From: Azospirillum soli
GTDB lineage: Bacteria > Pseudomonadota > Alphaproteobacteria > Azospirillales > Azospirillaceae
Direction: 5' to 3'
DNA: 64,000 bases
Assembly (NCBI RefSeq): GCF_017876165.1
Contig: NZ_JAGINQ010000015.1
Coordinates: 1 to 64,000 of the forward strand
The position numbers and the translations under genes are program-made. Numbering within the stretch: the first letter of the stretch is position 1; each line of letters begins with the position of its first letter. Below, one piece after another: positions 7,551-16,798 of the stretch. A model generated the notes under the pieces. The model saw only the letters and a list, made by a program, of their open reading frames with translations, was not told the DNA's origin and searched no databases.

Positions 7551-9497
7551 TCAGTCTTTGACGTTCAGGTCGAACTCGACGCTCGACTTGTCGGATTCGG
7601 TGATCTGCGGAACGCCGAAGGTGATGGCCATGCCCTCGGGCCCGCGCAGCCGGATGATGGCGTTGATGCCGTCGGCGGCTCCCCAGAAGAGTTTATGCTG
7701 GCGCACGCTCTCCTTGCGGTCGATGACCGCCTCGATCAGGCAGGGGCCGCTGGCCGCCATCGCCTCCTCCAGCGCACCGTTGAAGTCCGCAAGATCGGCT
7801 GCCCGCCACGTCCGCCAGCCGGCGGCCTGCGCCGCAAGGCTGATGTTCAGAGTCGGGGGCGCGATGAAGTCCATGGCTTCCGGTGTCTTCGACATCGGCA
7901 GATATTCGAAGATGGCGCCGCCGCCGTTGTTCAGGACGACCAGCACGATGTTCAGGTCGCCGGCGAGTTGCAGGCTGCCCACGTCGTGCGAGAAGGCCAT
8001 GTCGCCGATGACCGACAGGGTCTTCATCGGGCGCTGCGCCGCCGCGACGCCGACCAGCGTGCCGATGGAGCCGTCGATGCCGTTCACGCCGCGGTTGGCG
8101 AACAGACGCAGCCGGGTCTCGGTCCGGCCGGAGAAGCTGTCAGCGTCGCGGACGGCCATGGAGTTGCCGCAGAAGAACACGGCCCCGTCGGGCGTCGCCT
8201 GGACCAGCCGCCGCAGGATCGGCGCTTCCCAGAACATCGTGTCGAAGGCGGTGTGCGACAGGCCGTCGATGTAGGTGTCACAGGCGACGAAGGACTGCGC
8301 CCAGGACGCCGGGGCGGGGCGAAGGGCTCCCGACGCGACCAGCGCCTTGCACAGGGCTTCGGGGCTGGCGCGCACGATCTCGGTCAGGCGCAGGATCGGG
8401 TCCTGCCATTTGGTGGTCGGATCGACGCCGATGTAGTCGGTGCAGTGGGTGTTCTGAAGGTAGGTCAGGACCGGCTTCGAGATCGGCGGCCCGCCGAAGT
8501 TCATCACCCATTCCGGCTTGTGGGTGTCGGTGAAGCGCGTTGCCCGCAGGAAGGAATCGGCGCGCGCGATCACCGGAACGTCGCTCGGCGCGCCAAAACG
8601 CAGGTTGCTGAAGGGGTCGGCGATGATCGGCGCGCCGAGCTGGCGCGACAGCTCGTAGATGGCGGCCGGGAAGCCCGGCTCGTCGATTTCGCCGGCGCCG
8701 CAGACGATCACGCCGGGGCGTCCGGCCAGGGTCTCGGCAAGCCGCCGGGCGTCGGCCTCGTTGACCGTCAGGACGGGGGTGGTCACCACCGGCGGCGTGG
8801 GAACGGGGCGCTTGTTGCGGGCCTGCGCGACCAGCGGGTCGCGGAACGCCTGGTTCACATGCACCGGACCCGGAGTGGCGCCCGAGGCCTGCTCATAGAT
8901 GCGGGAGGCGAGCGGCGAGAGCGAGTCGATGCTCGCGTCGGGAAGCTGGATGTTGTGGGATGCCCGCACGTGCTGGCCGAAGGCGCGGATCTGGTCGATC
9001 GCCTGCGCGGAACTCCGGTCCTGGTTTTCCGGTGCGCGATCCGCGGTGATGATGATCAGCGGGATCATTCCGTAGTTCGCTTCCATGACGCTGGGGTAGA
9101 ATTGCCCCACCGCCGACCCGGATGTGCAGACCAGGATGGTCGGCTTTTGCGTCACGCTGGACAGTCCGAGCGCGAAGAAGCCGGCCGACCGTTCGTCGAT
9201 GACGACCGACACTTTCAGTTTCGGGTTGGCGCGGCAGGCAAGCGCCAGCGGCGCCATCTGCGCGCCCGGGCACATCACAGCGTGCGTGCAGCCCGCCTCC
9301 ACCAGGGAGTCAATCAGGAAGGCTGACCAGACAAAGTTCAGCTCCGCATCGCCGGACACGATCCCGCGGAAGGTTGTGTTGTCGGTTTCCGCGGGCGCCT
9401 TGGCTGCAACGGGTTGCGCGTCTGCAACTCGCTGCGTGGCCTGTGCCGCTCCATCACCGGCAACGCGCTCTGCCAATTCAACCGAGTTGCTCACCAT
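7551..9497 (-). CDS. MenD-like thiamin-diphosphate-dependent enzyme with altered substrate motif
   Basis: 648 residues from ATG 9497, which has AAAGGGGG just upstream; upstream in-frame ATGs at 9527 and 9572 lack one. The three-domain ThDP fold is clear: catalytic Glu in VVIDERSAGFFALGLS (E102), TSGSAVGQFYPS and ITADRAPE in the first domain, NRGVNGIDGSIGT in the third, and the ThDP/Mg motif GDMAFSHD...LVVLNNGGGAIFEYLP (about 520-560). Order and spacing match MenD (SEPHCHC synthase of menaquinone synthesis) better than acetolactate or benzoylformate enzymes. However, the MenD motif SPGSRSTPL reads CPGAQMAPL (76-84) and a pocket Lys-Arg reads Lys-Pro. About 45 extra residues precede the first domain. 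No other men genes are nearby and such bacteria usually rely on ubiquinone, so a different reaction is likely. Cotranscribed with the transporter and cupin. Confidence 0.8.
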   Translation of the reverse strand: MVSNSVELAERVAGDGAAQATQRVADAQPVAAKAPAETDNTTFRGIVSGDAELNFVWSAFLIDSLVEAGCTHAVMCPGAQMAPLALACRANPKLKVSVVIDERSAGFFALGLSSVTQKPTILVCTSGSAVGQFYPSVMEANYGMIPLIIITADRAPENQDRSSAQAIDQIRAFGQHVRASHNIQLPDASIDSLSPLASRIYEQASGATPGPVHVNQAFRDPLVAQARNKRPVPTPPVVTTPVLTVNEADARRLAETLAGRPGVIVCGAGEIDEPGFPAAIYELSRQLGAPIIADPFSNLRFGAPSDVPVIARADSFLRATRFTDTHKPEWVMNFGGPPISKPVLTYLQNTHCTDYIGVDPTTKWQDPILRLTEIVRASPEALCKALVASGALRPAPASWAQSFVACDTYIDGLSHTAFDTMFWEAPILRRLVQATPDGAVFFCGNSMAVRDADSFSGRTETRLRLFANRGVNGIDGSIGTLVGVAAAQRPMKTLSVIGDMAFSHDVGSLQLAGDLNIVLVVLNNGGGAIFEYLPMSKTPEAMDFIAPPTLNISLAAQAAGWRTWRAADLADFNGALEEAMAASGPCLIEAVIDRKESVRQHKLFWGAADGINAIIRLRGPEGMAITFGVPQITESDKSSVEFDLNVKD

Positions 9498-10074
9498 AGC
9501 CCCCTTTGGAACGCCATCGTATGCCATACAAACGCGATGACCGCATAATACGTTAGTTTCTGTTGTTAGCACAACTTGAATATGGACTTTTGGAAATCAT
9601 CGACAATTTATGATAATCACGGTTCAAGAAGAGAATGATGGGCGGTTTCTGATCTTTGAGGCTCGCACTCGCGGTTTTGGTCAGGGTGTCTAGCTGTGAA
9701 TCGCTCTACGGTTGATGTCTAGGCTGTGACTATGCAACGTGGGGTGTCGCTTCTTGGTCCAGGCAAGAAGGAGGGGTGCCGGTGCGGCGTTCGGCGTATT
9801 GCGCGTTTAGCGCTCTGCGGCTTGGCAAAAAACACCAAAAACGGGCATTTTAAAGAATGGAACTTGAAGGCGCGGCGTTTCGTCTGCTTGCTTACCACTA
9901 TTGTTAGGTTATGCTGCTGTCGTGTGACTTATTATCGCTCCATCACCAGTTGGGCATCGATGCCGGTTTGGGACCCTCAACCGCACTCCGACGCACCCGT
10001 CCTCGATGGGCCGGATCGCCGCTGACCGTGCAGGATTGTCGCACCGATTGGGCCGCTGGCCCGGAGCATGCCGC
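9498..10074. other. Divergent intergenic region with no supported gene
   Basis: About 580 bp between the minus-strand MenD-like operon and the plus-strand GGDEF/EAL gene. It is lower in GC than its neighbours, especially 9540-9660. A 99-codon frame at 9726-10025 has no family resemblance, no ribosome site and poor codon bias, so it is not called. Both flanking promoters must lie here, but none was distinct enough to place. Confidence 0.5.
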
Positions 10075-13000
10075 ATGCGGAAACAGACGGTGACCAGCCA
10101 TGCCAACGCAGGACGCAGACGGCGCCCCCTGCTGTATGCTGCCGTGGCACTGGCGGTTCTGGCCGGTTTCTGCGCCGTCCTCGGCATCGAGCTGATTCGT
10201 TCGCACGCCAGCGAACAGGCCTACGCCCGGCGTCACGCGGAAAACCTTGTGCTTGCCCTGGAAGGCCATGTGCGCGCCACCGTCCGGCGCATCGACCAAG
10301 TCCTGCTGGAGACCCAGTACCGGCTGCAGGAGCGTTTTCCCGACGGGTTGCCGTCCGGGACCGTCGCCACCGATCTTTTCGCCGAGGTCAACGCCGATCT
10401 GGCACGGATGCTGGCCTACATCCCGGAGTCGCAGAGCCTGCGCGTCGCGGATGCGAAGGGGATCTTTGTGTTCGACGCGAGCAGCGTCCCGCCGCCGGCC
10501 ACCATTTCGGATCGCCGCTATTTCCTGGCGAACCAAGGCTACCCCAAGGCCGGTCTGGTGATCTCCGAGCCGATCTTCGCGCGCGCCACCAGCAACTGGG
10601 TGATCACGCTGAGCCGGCGCCTGGAGGACCGCGACGGCAATTTCGCCGGACTCGTCCAGGGGGCGGTAAACGCGCAGTTCTTCGAGGAATTCTTCAAGAC
10701 GCTGAACACCGGCGAGCAGGGTTCGATCACCATTGCCGACGCCGACCTGCACCTGATCGCCCGCCATCCTGCCTTGCCCGACCGCTTCGGCGAACGGATC
10801 AACAACCAGGTCCTCGCCAACGAGTTGAGGGAGCACGAATCCGGATCGACGGTCGCGCGGTCGTTCCTGGACGGCGAGACACGGATCTACGGCTACCAGC
10901 GGGTCAAGGATCTTCCCTTCGTGATTCTGGCGGGGCTTTCCTACGACGATGCGATGGCCGGCTGGTACCGCAAGGCCGTTTCCTACGGCCTGTTCGCGAC
11001 GATGCTGGCGGCGGCGCTGCTGGCTCTGATCCTCGTCTGGCAACGCAGCCACAGCCGTGCCATCGAAATCGCGCAGGACATGACGGCGGCCTACGCCGAC
11101 ACGGCGGCGCGCATGCGGGCGCTGCTGGACAGCATTCCCGACCTCGCCTGGATCCGGGGCACGGATCTCCGCTTCATCGCGGCCAACGAGGCCTACGCCA
11201 CCCAGTTCGCCCTGGGCGTGGACGACATCATCGGTAAGCCCGTGCAGGATTCCTGGGCCAATGGCGGGGCGGCGATGTTCCACGCCGAGGACGCCGCCGT
11301 CCTGAACGGAGTCCCGGAAATCCGCTCCGAGGTCGAGACGCGCGATCCCCTGGGGCGGCGCCTCGTGCTGGAGGTCATCCGCGTACCGGTCAAGGACGCG
11401 GACGGCGCGATCACCGGCATCGCCGGGGTGGCCCGCGACATCACCAGCCGCACCGAAGCGGAGGAGCAACGGTCGGAAAACCAGGCCATGTTTCAGGCGA
11501 TGTTCGAGGCGGACAGCGCGATCAAGCTGATCCTCGATCCGGAGGATGGCGGCCGGGTGATCCACGCCAACCCCGCTGCGGTGATTTTCTACGGCTACGC
11601 GCCGTCCGACCTGCTCGCCATGACGCTGGGGGATATCGAGGCGCGCGGCGATGCCCAGAAGGAACCACCGCCCAACCGCGCCTTCAAGGGCACGCGGATC
11701 GTGGCGCACCGGCTGGGATCCGGGAAGATCCGGCAACTCGAGGTGCATTACAGCCCACTGCGGCTGTCGGGGCGGAATCTCGTCTACGCCATCCTCTACG
11801 ACGTTACCGAACGGGAACGGGAAGCGGCGCGGCAACGTCTGGCGGCCAGCGTGTTCCAGAACGCCCAGGAGGGCATCATCATCTGCGACAGCCGCAGTCG
11901 CATCGTGGACGTCAACCGGGCCTTCACCCAGATCACCGGCTACTCGCGCGAGGAGGCGATCGGGCGCGATCCGTTCATGCTGCGCGCCGGACAGGAGGCC
12001 GTCGATCCCTACCGCGATCTCTGGGCCACAGTGCGTCGGACTGGCCAATGGCGCGGGGAGTTGGTCAACCGCCGCAAGGATGGCACGCTCTGCACCGAGT
12101 CGCTGAGCGTCACCGCCGTCTACGACGCCGAAGGCAACGTCGAAAACTACATCGGTATCTTCAGCGACATCACCACCCACAAGGAGACGCAGGCCCGGTT
12201 GGAGCGCATGGCCTATTTCGACGCGCTCACCCAACTGCCGAACCGCGTCCTGATCACCGACCGGCTGCGGCAGGCGATCCGCCAGTGCGACCGCGACGGG
12301 AAGATGCTCGCGGTCTGCTACCTCGACCTCGACGGCTTCAAGGAAATCAACGAGGCGGACGGCAACAGCTGCGGCGACGCGCTTCTGATCTCCGTGGCCT
12401 CCCGGCTGGCCGGCAACCTGCGCACCAGCGACAGCATCGGCCGGTTGGGCGGCGACGAATTCGCCGTGATCCTCGGCGACCTTGATGATCAGGCGCAGGG
12501 CGAGACCGCCTTGCGCCGGGTGCTGGACCTCTTCGCCGAACCGTTCGAGGTGCCGGGCCGCGCCGTCGCCATTACCATCACGGCCAGCGTCGGCGTCAGC
12601 TATTACCCGACCGACGGCGACGATCCGGACGTCCTGCTGCGGCAGGCCGGCCAAGCCATGTTCAGCGCCAAACAAGCCGGGCGCAACCGATACGCCGCCT
12701 TCGATCCGGAGCGCGACCGGCAGGCCCGCACCCTGCATGAGACGCTGAGCCGAATCGACGCCGCGCTCCGGGCGGGGGAATTCCGGCTGCACTACCAGCC
12801 CAAGGTGGACATGCTCCGCGGGACGGTGGTGGGGGCCGAGGCGCTGATCCGCTGGCAGCATCCGGACCGCGGTTTGCTGGCTCCCGGAACCTTCCTGCCG
12901 ATGGTCGAGGAGACGCCGCTCGCCGTCTCCATCGGCGACTGGGTTCTGGAGGAGGCGCTGCGTCAGATGGAAGAATGGTCGCGCGACGGGCTGAATCTTC

Positions 13001-13521
13001 CGGTCAGCGTGAACGTTTCGGCGCGGCAGCTTCAGGAGGACAATTTTCCGGAGCGGCTGGGGGCGCTGCTCGACCGCTACCCGACGGTGCCCGCCAACCG
13101 TCTGGAGCTGGAAATCCTGGAAACCAGCGCGCTTGAGGACATGGCCCAGGTCTGCGCGATCATCGAGCGCTGCCGCCAGTTCGGGGTCGAGTTCGCGCTG
13201 GACGACTTCGGAACGGGCTACTGTTCGCTTGCCTACCTCAAGCGACTGCCGGCGAGCACGTTGAAGATCGACCAGTCCTTCGTTCGCGGGATGCTGGACG
13301 ATGCCGACGACTTCGCACTGGTCTCGGCGATCATCGGCCTGACCAAGGCGTTCGACCGCACCGTGGTGGCCGAGGGCGTGGAAACGCCGGAGACCGGTGC
13401 GGCCCTACTCCGTCTCGGCTGCCACGTCGCGCAGGGGTACGGGGTGGCGCGGCCGATGGCCGCCGACTTGATCCCGGCCTGGGTGCACGGATTCAAGGTG
13501 CCGGACGTCTGGCGTCAATAG
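10075..13521 (+). CDS. Membrane sensor with three PAS domains, GGDEF and EAL
   Basis: 1148 residues. Order: membrane helix (about 19-40), a periplasmic Cache-like sensor (with SDRRYFLANQG and ISEPIFARATSNWVITLSRR), second helix (about 303-322), three PAS domains (about 345-465, 470-585, 590-705), GGDEF (about 715-875) and EAL (about 885-1140). The cyclase site RLGGDEFAVI is intact, and RTSD five residues before it is a canonical inhibitory I-site. The phosphodiesterase has AEALIRWQHP, NVSARQL, DDFGTGYCSL and LKIDQSFV, so both activities look possible on c-di-GMP. ATG 10075 follows CCGGAG. It is a lone gene, and which activity dominates in vivo cannot be predicted. Confidence 0.93.
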   Translation: MRKQTVTSHANAGRRRRPLLYAAVALAVLAGFCAVLGIELIRSHASEQAYARRHAENLVLALEGHVRATVRRIDQVLLETQYRLQERFPDGLPSGTVATDLFAEVNADLARMLAYIPESQSLRVADAKGIFVFDASSVPPPATISDRRYFLANQGYPKAGLVISEPIFARATSNWVITLSRRLEDRDGNFAGLVQGAVNAQFFEEFFKTLNTGEQGSITIADADLHLIARHPALPDRFGERINNQVLANELREHESGSTVARSFLDGETRIYGYQRVKDLPFVILAGLSYDDAMAGWYRKAVSYGLFATMLAAALLALILVWQRSHSRAIEIAQDMTAAYADTAARMRALLDSIPDLAWIRGTDLRFIAANEAYATQFALGVDDIIGKPVQDSWANGGAAMFHAEDAAVLNGVPEIRSEVETRDPLGRRLVLEVIRVPVKDADGAITGIAGVARDITSRTEAEEQRSENQAMFQAMFEADSAIKLILDPEDGGRVIHANPAAVIFYGYAPSDLLAMTLGDIEARGDAQKEPPPNRAFKGTRIVAHRLGSGKIRQLEVHYSPLRLSGRNLVYAILYDVTEREREAARQRLAASVFQNAQEGIIICDSRSRIVDVNRAFTQITGYSREEAIGRDPFMLRAGQEAVDPYRDLWATVRRTGQWRGELVNRRKDGTLCTESLSVTAVYDAEGNVENYIGIFSDITTHKETQARLERMAYFDALTQLPNRVLITDRLRQAIRQCDRDGKMLAVCYLDLDGFKEINEADGNSCGDALLISVASRLAGNLRTSDSIGRLGGDEFAVILGDLDDQAQGETALRRVLDLFAEPFEVPGRAVAITITASVGVSYYPTDGDDPDVLLRQAGQAMFSAKQAGRNRYAAFDPERDRQARTLHETLSRIDAALRAGEFRLHYQPKVDMLRGTVVGAEALIRWQHPDRGLLAPGTFLPMVEETPLAVSIGDWVLEEALRQMEEWSRDGLNLPVSVNVSARQLQEDNFPERLGALLDRYPTVPANRLELEILETSALEDMAQVCAIIERCRQFGVEFALDDFGTGYCSLAYLKRLPASTLKIDQSFVRGMLDDADDFALVSAIIGLTKAFDRTVVAEGVETPETGAALLRLGCHVAQGYGVARPMAADLIPAWVHGFKVPDVWRQ

Positions 13522-13593
13522 CTGGTCCGGTCGGAACCGCGCGGCCCTATGGGTCGGAAACGGTCCTTCATCGCGCCCCGGCAGGAAAGAGCC

Positions 13594-14020
13594 TCAATAC
13601 GTTATGGGGGCTCTCGGCTTCCGGAAGGTCCTGGAGATCGTCCCGACCACCCGGGGGCAGCATTGTTGGCAACGGGGAACCAGCGTGGTGGTCAGCGTGT
13701 GCCGGATCGGATTGTAGTCCCGCAGTTCCGGGACGAAGCCCCTCACTGTGGCCAAGCACGCGTTTTCCTTCGCGAACCGGAGGAAGGCCGCCTCTTGGCG
13801 CAGGGTGCCGATGACCTCCGGGTGGGCCATCGGCACCGGCTTGACGAAGAGCCCCGGATAGCCGGACTGGTACACCTTGAAATTGCGGTTGCGGCGGCTG
13901 GTGGCGGCGAGCGTAAAGTCGCCGTCGACGATGTCGCTCGCTTGCAACGTGCCGCGTCCGATCAGATAGGGTGCCAGAGTTTCGGCAATCAGAAATATGT
14001 GTGACCTCGGGTGGTGGCGG
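13594..14020 (-). pseudogene. Fragment of an aminoglycoside-phosphotransferase-like (APH/kinase fold) gene
   Basis: A minus-strand frame reads HIFLIAETLAPYLIGRG, DIVDGDFTLAATSRRNRNFKV, GLFVKPVPMAHPEVIGTL and RQEAAFLRFA. This looks like the N-terminal lobe of phosphotransferases of the APH type, but that is a resemblance judged by eye. It stops at 13594 after about 140 residues where family members have 300 or more, so the catalytic lobe is missing. Upstream the frame runs back to a TAG with no plausible start codon. Both ends are therefore lost and I read it as a remnant. It sits next to other broken sequence (14.0-14.7 kb). Confidence 0.5.
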
Positions 14021-14023
14021 CAT

Positions 14024-14390
14024 ATCCGCTCGCGGACGGTCGGGTGTGCCGCCGGAACGCGAGCTGTCGCGGGCGCTTCGTCGGCAGCGCGCTAAAAAAG
14101 GCTGACGGGCGGCATCGCTGGGTGCGGCGGTGTGCGCTGTCGCTGGGGGGAGTGATACGGGCAGTCTTGCCAGCCGGTCGGGCCGACTGGGGCGAAATAT
14201 GCCGGCGGTGGTGCTGGAAGCGGCGGCGCAGCCGCGTTGCCCGCGGGTGCCGGTTCCTGGGGATGGCCCTGATCGGGGTTGAAGGCTTGCGCATAACGCA
14301 GATGTGGGCGTTTTACACGTATTTGTGTGCCGGGATCATCATGGTGAAGTCATTCAAGTCAAATGACCTTCGGCAAGCCCGGCGGGGTTC
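14024..14390. other. Non-coding or degraded stretch between gene fragments
   Basis: About 370 bp between two broken genes. Long open frames exist on both strands because of high GC, but none shows the third-position bias, start site or family motifs seen in real genes here. Nothing supported was found. Confidence 0.4.
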
Positions 14391-14650
14391 AGTTTCAGCA
14401 ACGCCATGTTCGCCGGCTCCATCGACAATCTTGTCGGCGACACCATCGCCGACTGCTTCGGCAGCGGCGCATTGCGCTTCACCGGCGCCAGCGGCACCCT
14501 CGATCAGAACGGCGCTACACACCGCGAAACCATCGTGTTGTCCGGCGCGGATCATCACCACTACTGGCGCCTTGGTCGCGCCGGGGCAGACGCCGTCGAT
14601 TTGGACGACGAGCAACCCGGCTGGGGCGGTCCGGAATCGCGATCCGTTTC
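14391..14650 (+). pseudogene. Unrecognised coding remnant with strong codon bias
   Basis: Between about 14391 and 14650 one plus-strand frame (with MFAGSIDNLVGDTIADCFG and LSGADHHHYWRLGR) has C or G in nearly every third position, as in genuine genes of this genome. Bias fades after about 14650 although the frame stays open to 14753. The only in-frame ATG near the start (14406) has no ribosome site. I do not recognise the family. The sharp loss of bias at both sides suggests a piece of a former gene, or a gene broken by frameshifts. Confidence 0.4.
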
Positions 14651-14807
14651 GCAGGCTGCGCCAATGGACAGGGCGCAGAAACCTGCCTCCGCTGAACGTG
14701 CTGAAACGTCGGTGGTCTCAATATTCCGATTTTACGACAAAGTGGTACTATGACCCTGCTGACGGCCAGGTCGCGCCTGCGCCGGACCCCGATCTGTGCG
14801 AGGAACC

Positions 14808-15038
14808 ATGCCGCTCTATTCCTACCGGTGCAAAGCCTGTGGTCATGAGTTCGAAACGCTGGTGCGCGCTTCCGACGTGCCCGTCTGCGCGTCCTGCAAC
14901 AGCCAGGATCTCGACAAGCTCGTGTCGCTCGTCGCACCGGAAGCCAAGTCGAAGGGCATTCTGGCGAACACCCGCGCCGTTGCGAAGAAGGAAGGGCACT
15001 TCAGCAACTACAGCAAGGCCGAGCGGTCCAAGCTGTAG
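14808..15038 (+). CDS. FmdB-family zinc-ribbon regulatory protein
   Basis: 76 residues beginning MPLYSYRCKACG, the hallmark opening of the FmdB/CxxC_CxxC_SSSS family. Four cysteines, C8, C11, C27 and C30, form a zinc ribbon, and the tail is basic and Ser/Lys-rich. ATG 14808 was chosen because AGGA lies 4-7 bp upstream and the family starts exactly there. FmdB was named in methylotrophs as a putative regulator of formamidase and amidase genes, but most homologues have no proven role. It converges with tyrR, with only 7 bp between the stop codons. Confidence 0.88.
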   Translation: MPLYSYRCKACGHEFETLVRASDVPVCASCNSQDLDKLVSLVAPEAKSKGILANTRAVAKKEGHFSNYSKAERSKL

Positions 15039-15045
15039 CCGGGAA

Positions 15046-16584
15046 TCAGCGCCCCTCCGGAATGCCGTACTTGCGCAGCTTGTTCGCGATCATCGTGTGC
15101 GAGGTGCGCAGGCGTGCCGCCAGCTTGCGGCTGGAGGGAAAACGCGGATAGAGGCGGCGCAGGAGCGTGCGCTCGAATCCTTCCAGCGCCTCTTCCCAAC
15201 TGGCGGATTCCGGGGCTTCGGCGCCGTCCTCCGCCCCCATGCGGGCGCCGGCCAGCTCCAGGTCGGCGGCGTCGAGATAGGCGCCGTCGCTCATCGTCAC
15301 CGCGCGGAAGACCACGTTTTCCAACTGGCGCACGTTGCCTTGCCAGGAGTTGGCGAGCAGGGCGGCGCTGGCCGCCACGGTCAGGCGGCAGGGCGGCCGG
15401 CGCGCCTGGGCGCAAGCGCGCGCAATGAAATGGCGGGCTAGCAGCAGGATGTCCTCGCCGCGTTCGCGCAACGGCGGGACCTGTAGCGTCAGCACGTTCA
15501 GGCGGTAGTAGAGATCCTCGCGGAAGCTGTGCTCCGCCACCATGGCGTTGAGCGGGCGATGAGTCGCGCTGATGACGCGGACATCCACCGTCTGCTCCCG
15601 CTCGCCGCCGACGCGGCGGAAGCTGCCGTCGTTGAGAAAGCGCAGCAGCTTGGCCTGGAGGTAGGGCGACATCTCGCCGATCTCGTCCAAAAAGACGGTG
15701 CCGCCGTGCGCCAGTTCCAAGAGACCCGGCTTGCCGCCGCGCTGCGCGCCGGTGAAGGCGCCGGGGGCATAGCCGAACAGCTCGCTCTCCGCGAGGCTCT
15801 CCGGCACGGCGGCGCAGTTCAGCGCCAGGAAGGGCTTGTCGCGGCGCGGGCTGGCGCGGTGGCAGGCGTGGGCGATCAACTCCTTGCCGGTGCCGGTCTC
15901 GCCCAGGATCAGCAGCGGCGCGTCCACCGCCGCCACGCGCGCGGCACGCGCCTTGAGTGCGCGGATGGCGGGGGAGTCGCCCAGGATGCGGTCGAACCCG
16001 CCCTCGTCGAAGTTCTGCAAGGCGTGCAGGCGCTCGCCGAGGCGGCTTGGCGCGAACAGGGTCACGACGCCGCCGGCCGCCCGCCCGTCTTCCACGATGG
16101 GGGTGGCGTCCAGCAGGAAGGGGCGGCCGTTCAGCATCATTTCCTGCCCCGGCAGGCGGAAGCCGCTGTCTACCAGCATGTCGGTCAGTTCCGCGTCACC
16201 GAACAGCCGGCCGACATTGGCGCCGCTCAGCTCCTTTTCCGGGCGCCCGGCGACCTCGGCCGCCGCGGCGTTCGCCACCACGATGCGACCGGCGCGGTCC
16301 ACGGCCAGAACCGGGTCGGGCAGGGCGGCCAGCAGCGCGTCGAGGTGCAGCCGCCGCCGGGTGCCCGGCAGGATGTCGATGGGGGTGACGGAGCGCACGC
16401 CCTCCACGGTCCGCAGCGCCGCGTCCAGCGGGCCGAGCGCCTGGGTGTCCAGCTCCGGCGCGTCGATGTGGATGTGCGGCGGATCGACCTCCACCGCGAC
16501 GACGTTCAGGCGGCGCTTCGCCAGCACGGCCAGAATTTCGTGGGCGATGCCGACGCGGTCGGTGAACAGGACGTCGATGCGCAT
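15046..16584 (-). CDS. tyrR: TyrR/PhhR-type sigma54-dependent regulator of aromatic amino acid genes
   Basis: 512 residues, the same length as E. coli TyrR. Domains in order: ACT (about 1-75, MRIDVLFTDRVGIAHEIL), PAS (about 80-190), AAA+ (about 205-440) with Walker A GETGTGKE near 226, GAFTGA near 275 and Walker B GGTVFLDEIGEM near 298, and a C-terminal Fis-like helix-turn-helix (SSRKLAARLRTSHTMIANKL, about 475-505). The intact GAFTGA loop means it can contact sigma54, unlike the enteric TyrR, which works with sigma70. ATG 16584 starts exactly at the ACT domain. It is divergent from dadA, and the shared intergenic region holds TyrR-like boxes and a -24/-12 promoter facing dadA, so it very probably activates dadA in response to aromatic or other amino acids. 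Confidence 0.9.
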   Translation of the reverse strand: MRIDVLFTDRVGIAHEILAVLAKRRLNVVAVEVDPPHIHIDAPELDTQALGPLDAALRTVEGVRSVTPIDILPGTRRRLHLDALLAALPDPVLAVDRAGRIVVANAAAAEVAGRPEKELSGANVGRLFGDAELTDMLVDSGFRLPGQEMMLNGRPFLLDATPIVEDGRAAGGVVTLFAPSRLGERLHALQNFDEGGFDRILGDSPAIRALKARAARVAAVDAPLLILGETGTGKELIAHACHRASPRRDKPFLALNCAAVPESLAESELFGYAPGAFTGAQRGGKPGLLELAHGGTVFLDEIGEMSPYLQAKLLRFLNDGSFRRVGGEREQTVDVRVISATHRPLNAMVAEHSFREDLYYRLNVLTLQVPPLRERGEDILLLARHFIARACAQARRPPCRLTVAASAALLANSWQGNVRQLENVVFRAVTMSDGAYLDAADLELAGARMGAEDGAEAPESASWEEALEGFERTLLRRLYPRFPSSRKLAARLRTSHTMIANKLRKYGIPEGR

Positions 16585-16627
16585 AGGCCAATCCCGGTGG
16601 CGATGGAGGTGCTGCGAACGGGTGATG

Positions 16628-16645
16628 CGTAAACGAGTAAATACA
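16628..16645. promoter_or_regulatory. Possible weak TyrR box
   Basis: CGTAAA-N6-AATACA resembles the TyrR box TGTAAA-N6-TTTACA with three mismatches. It lies 43 bp upstream of the tyrR start codon and could serve autoregulation. Confidence 0.35.
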
Positions 16646-16646
16646 G

Positions 16647-16664
16647 TGTAACGATATGTGTACG
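16647..16664. promoter_or_regulatory. TyrR-like box 1
   Basis: TGTAAC-N6-TGTACG fits the TyrR half-site pattern TGTAAA-N6-TTTACA. The same TGTAAM-N6-TGTACG form recurs 82 bp away, which supports a shared binding protein. Confidence 0.55.
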
Positions 16665-16728
16665 CAATCGCCAATGCACTGAAATCGTTCGGTTTTGATC
16701 GTGGCCCGTGGTGTGCCGCACGCCGATC

Positions 16729-16746
16729 TGTAAACTTTTGTGTACG
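16729..16746. promoter_or_regulatory. TyrR-like box 2, upstream activator site for dadA
   Basis: TGTAAA-N6-TGTACG, an exact left half-site of the TyrR box. It lies 53 bp upstream of the -24 element of the sigma54 promoter, a usual range for an enhancer-binding protein. Confidence 0.6.
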
Positions 16747-16798
16747 GTTACGCGCCGCCACGTGTCCCGAACCCTAGCAAATCCGCCGTTTTGGCGGT

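Noticed and set aside
6570..9326. A 918-codon plus-strand open frame across the MFS and MenD-like genes
   Set aside because: It is the complement of two genes with clear family motifs. Its product is a low-complexity Arg/Gly/Asp/His-rich string with no domain, as expected for an antisense frame in GC-rich DNA.
7551..9497. Calling the ThDP enzyme menD outright
   Set aside because: Signature substrate residues are changed and no other men genes are visible, so only MenD-like is justified.
9726..10025. A possible 99-residue protein in the intergenic region
   Set aside because: No ribosome site, no family resemblance and codon use unlike neighbouring genes.
9943..12861. A 972-codon minus-strand open frame opposite the GGDEF/EAL gene
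   Set aside because: The plus strand has intact PAS, GGDEF and EAL motifs, while the minus product has no recognisable domain and an antisense-type composition.
14313..14615. A 100-codon minus-strand frame opposite the 14.4-kb remnant
   Set aside because: Third-position GC bias clearly favours the plus-strand frame there, so the minus frame is a shadow.
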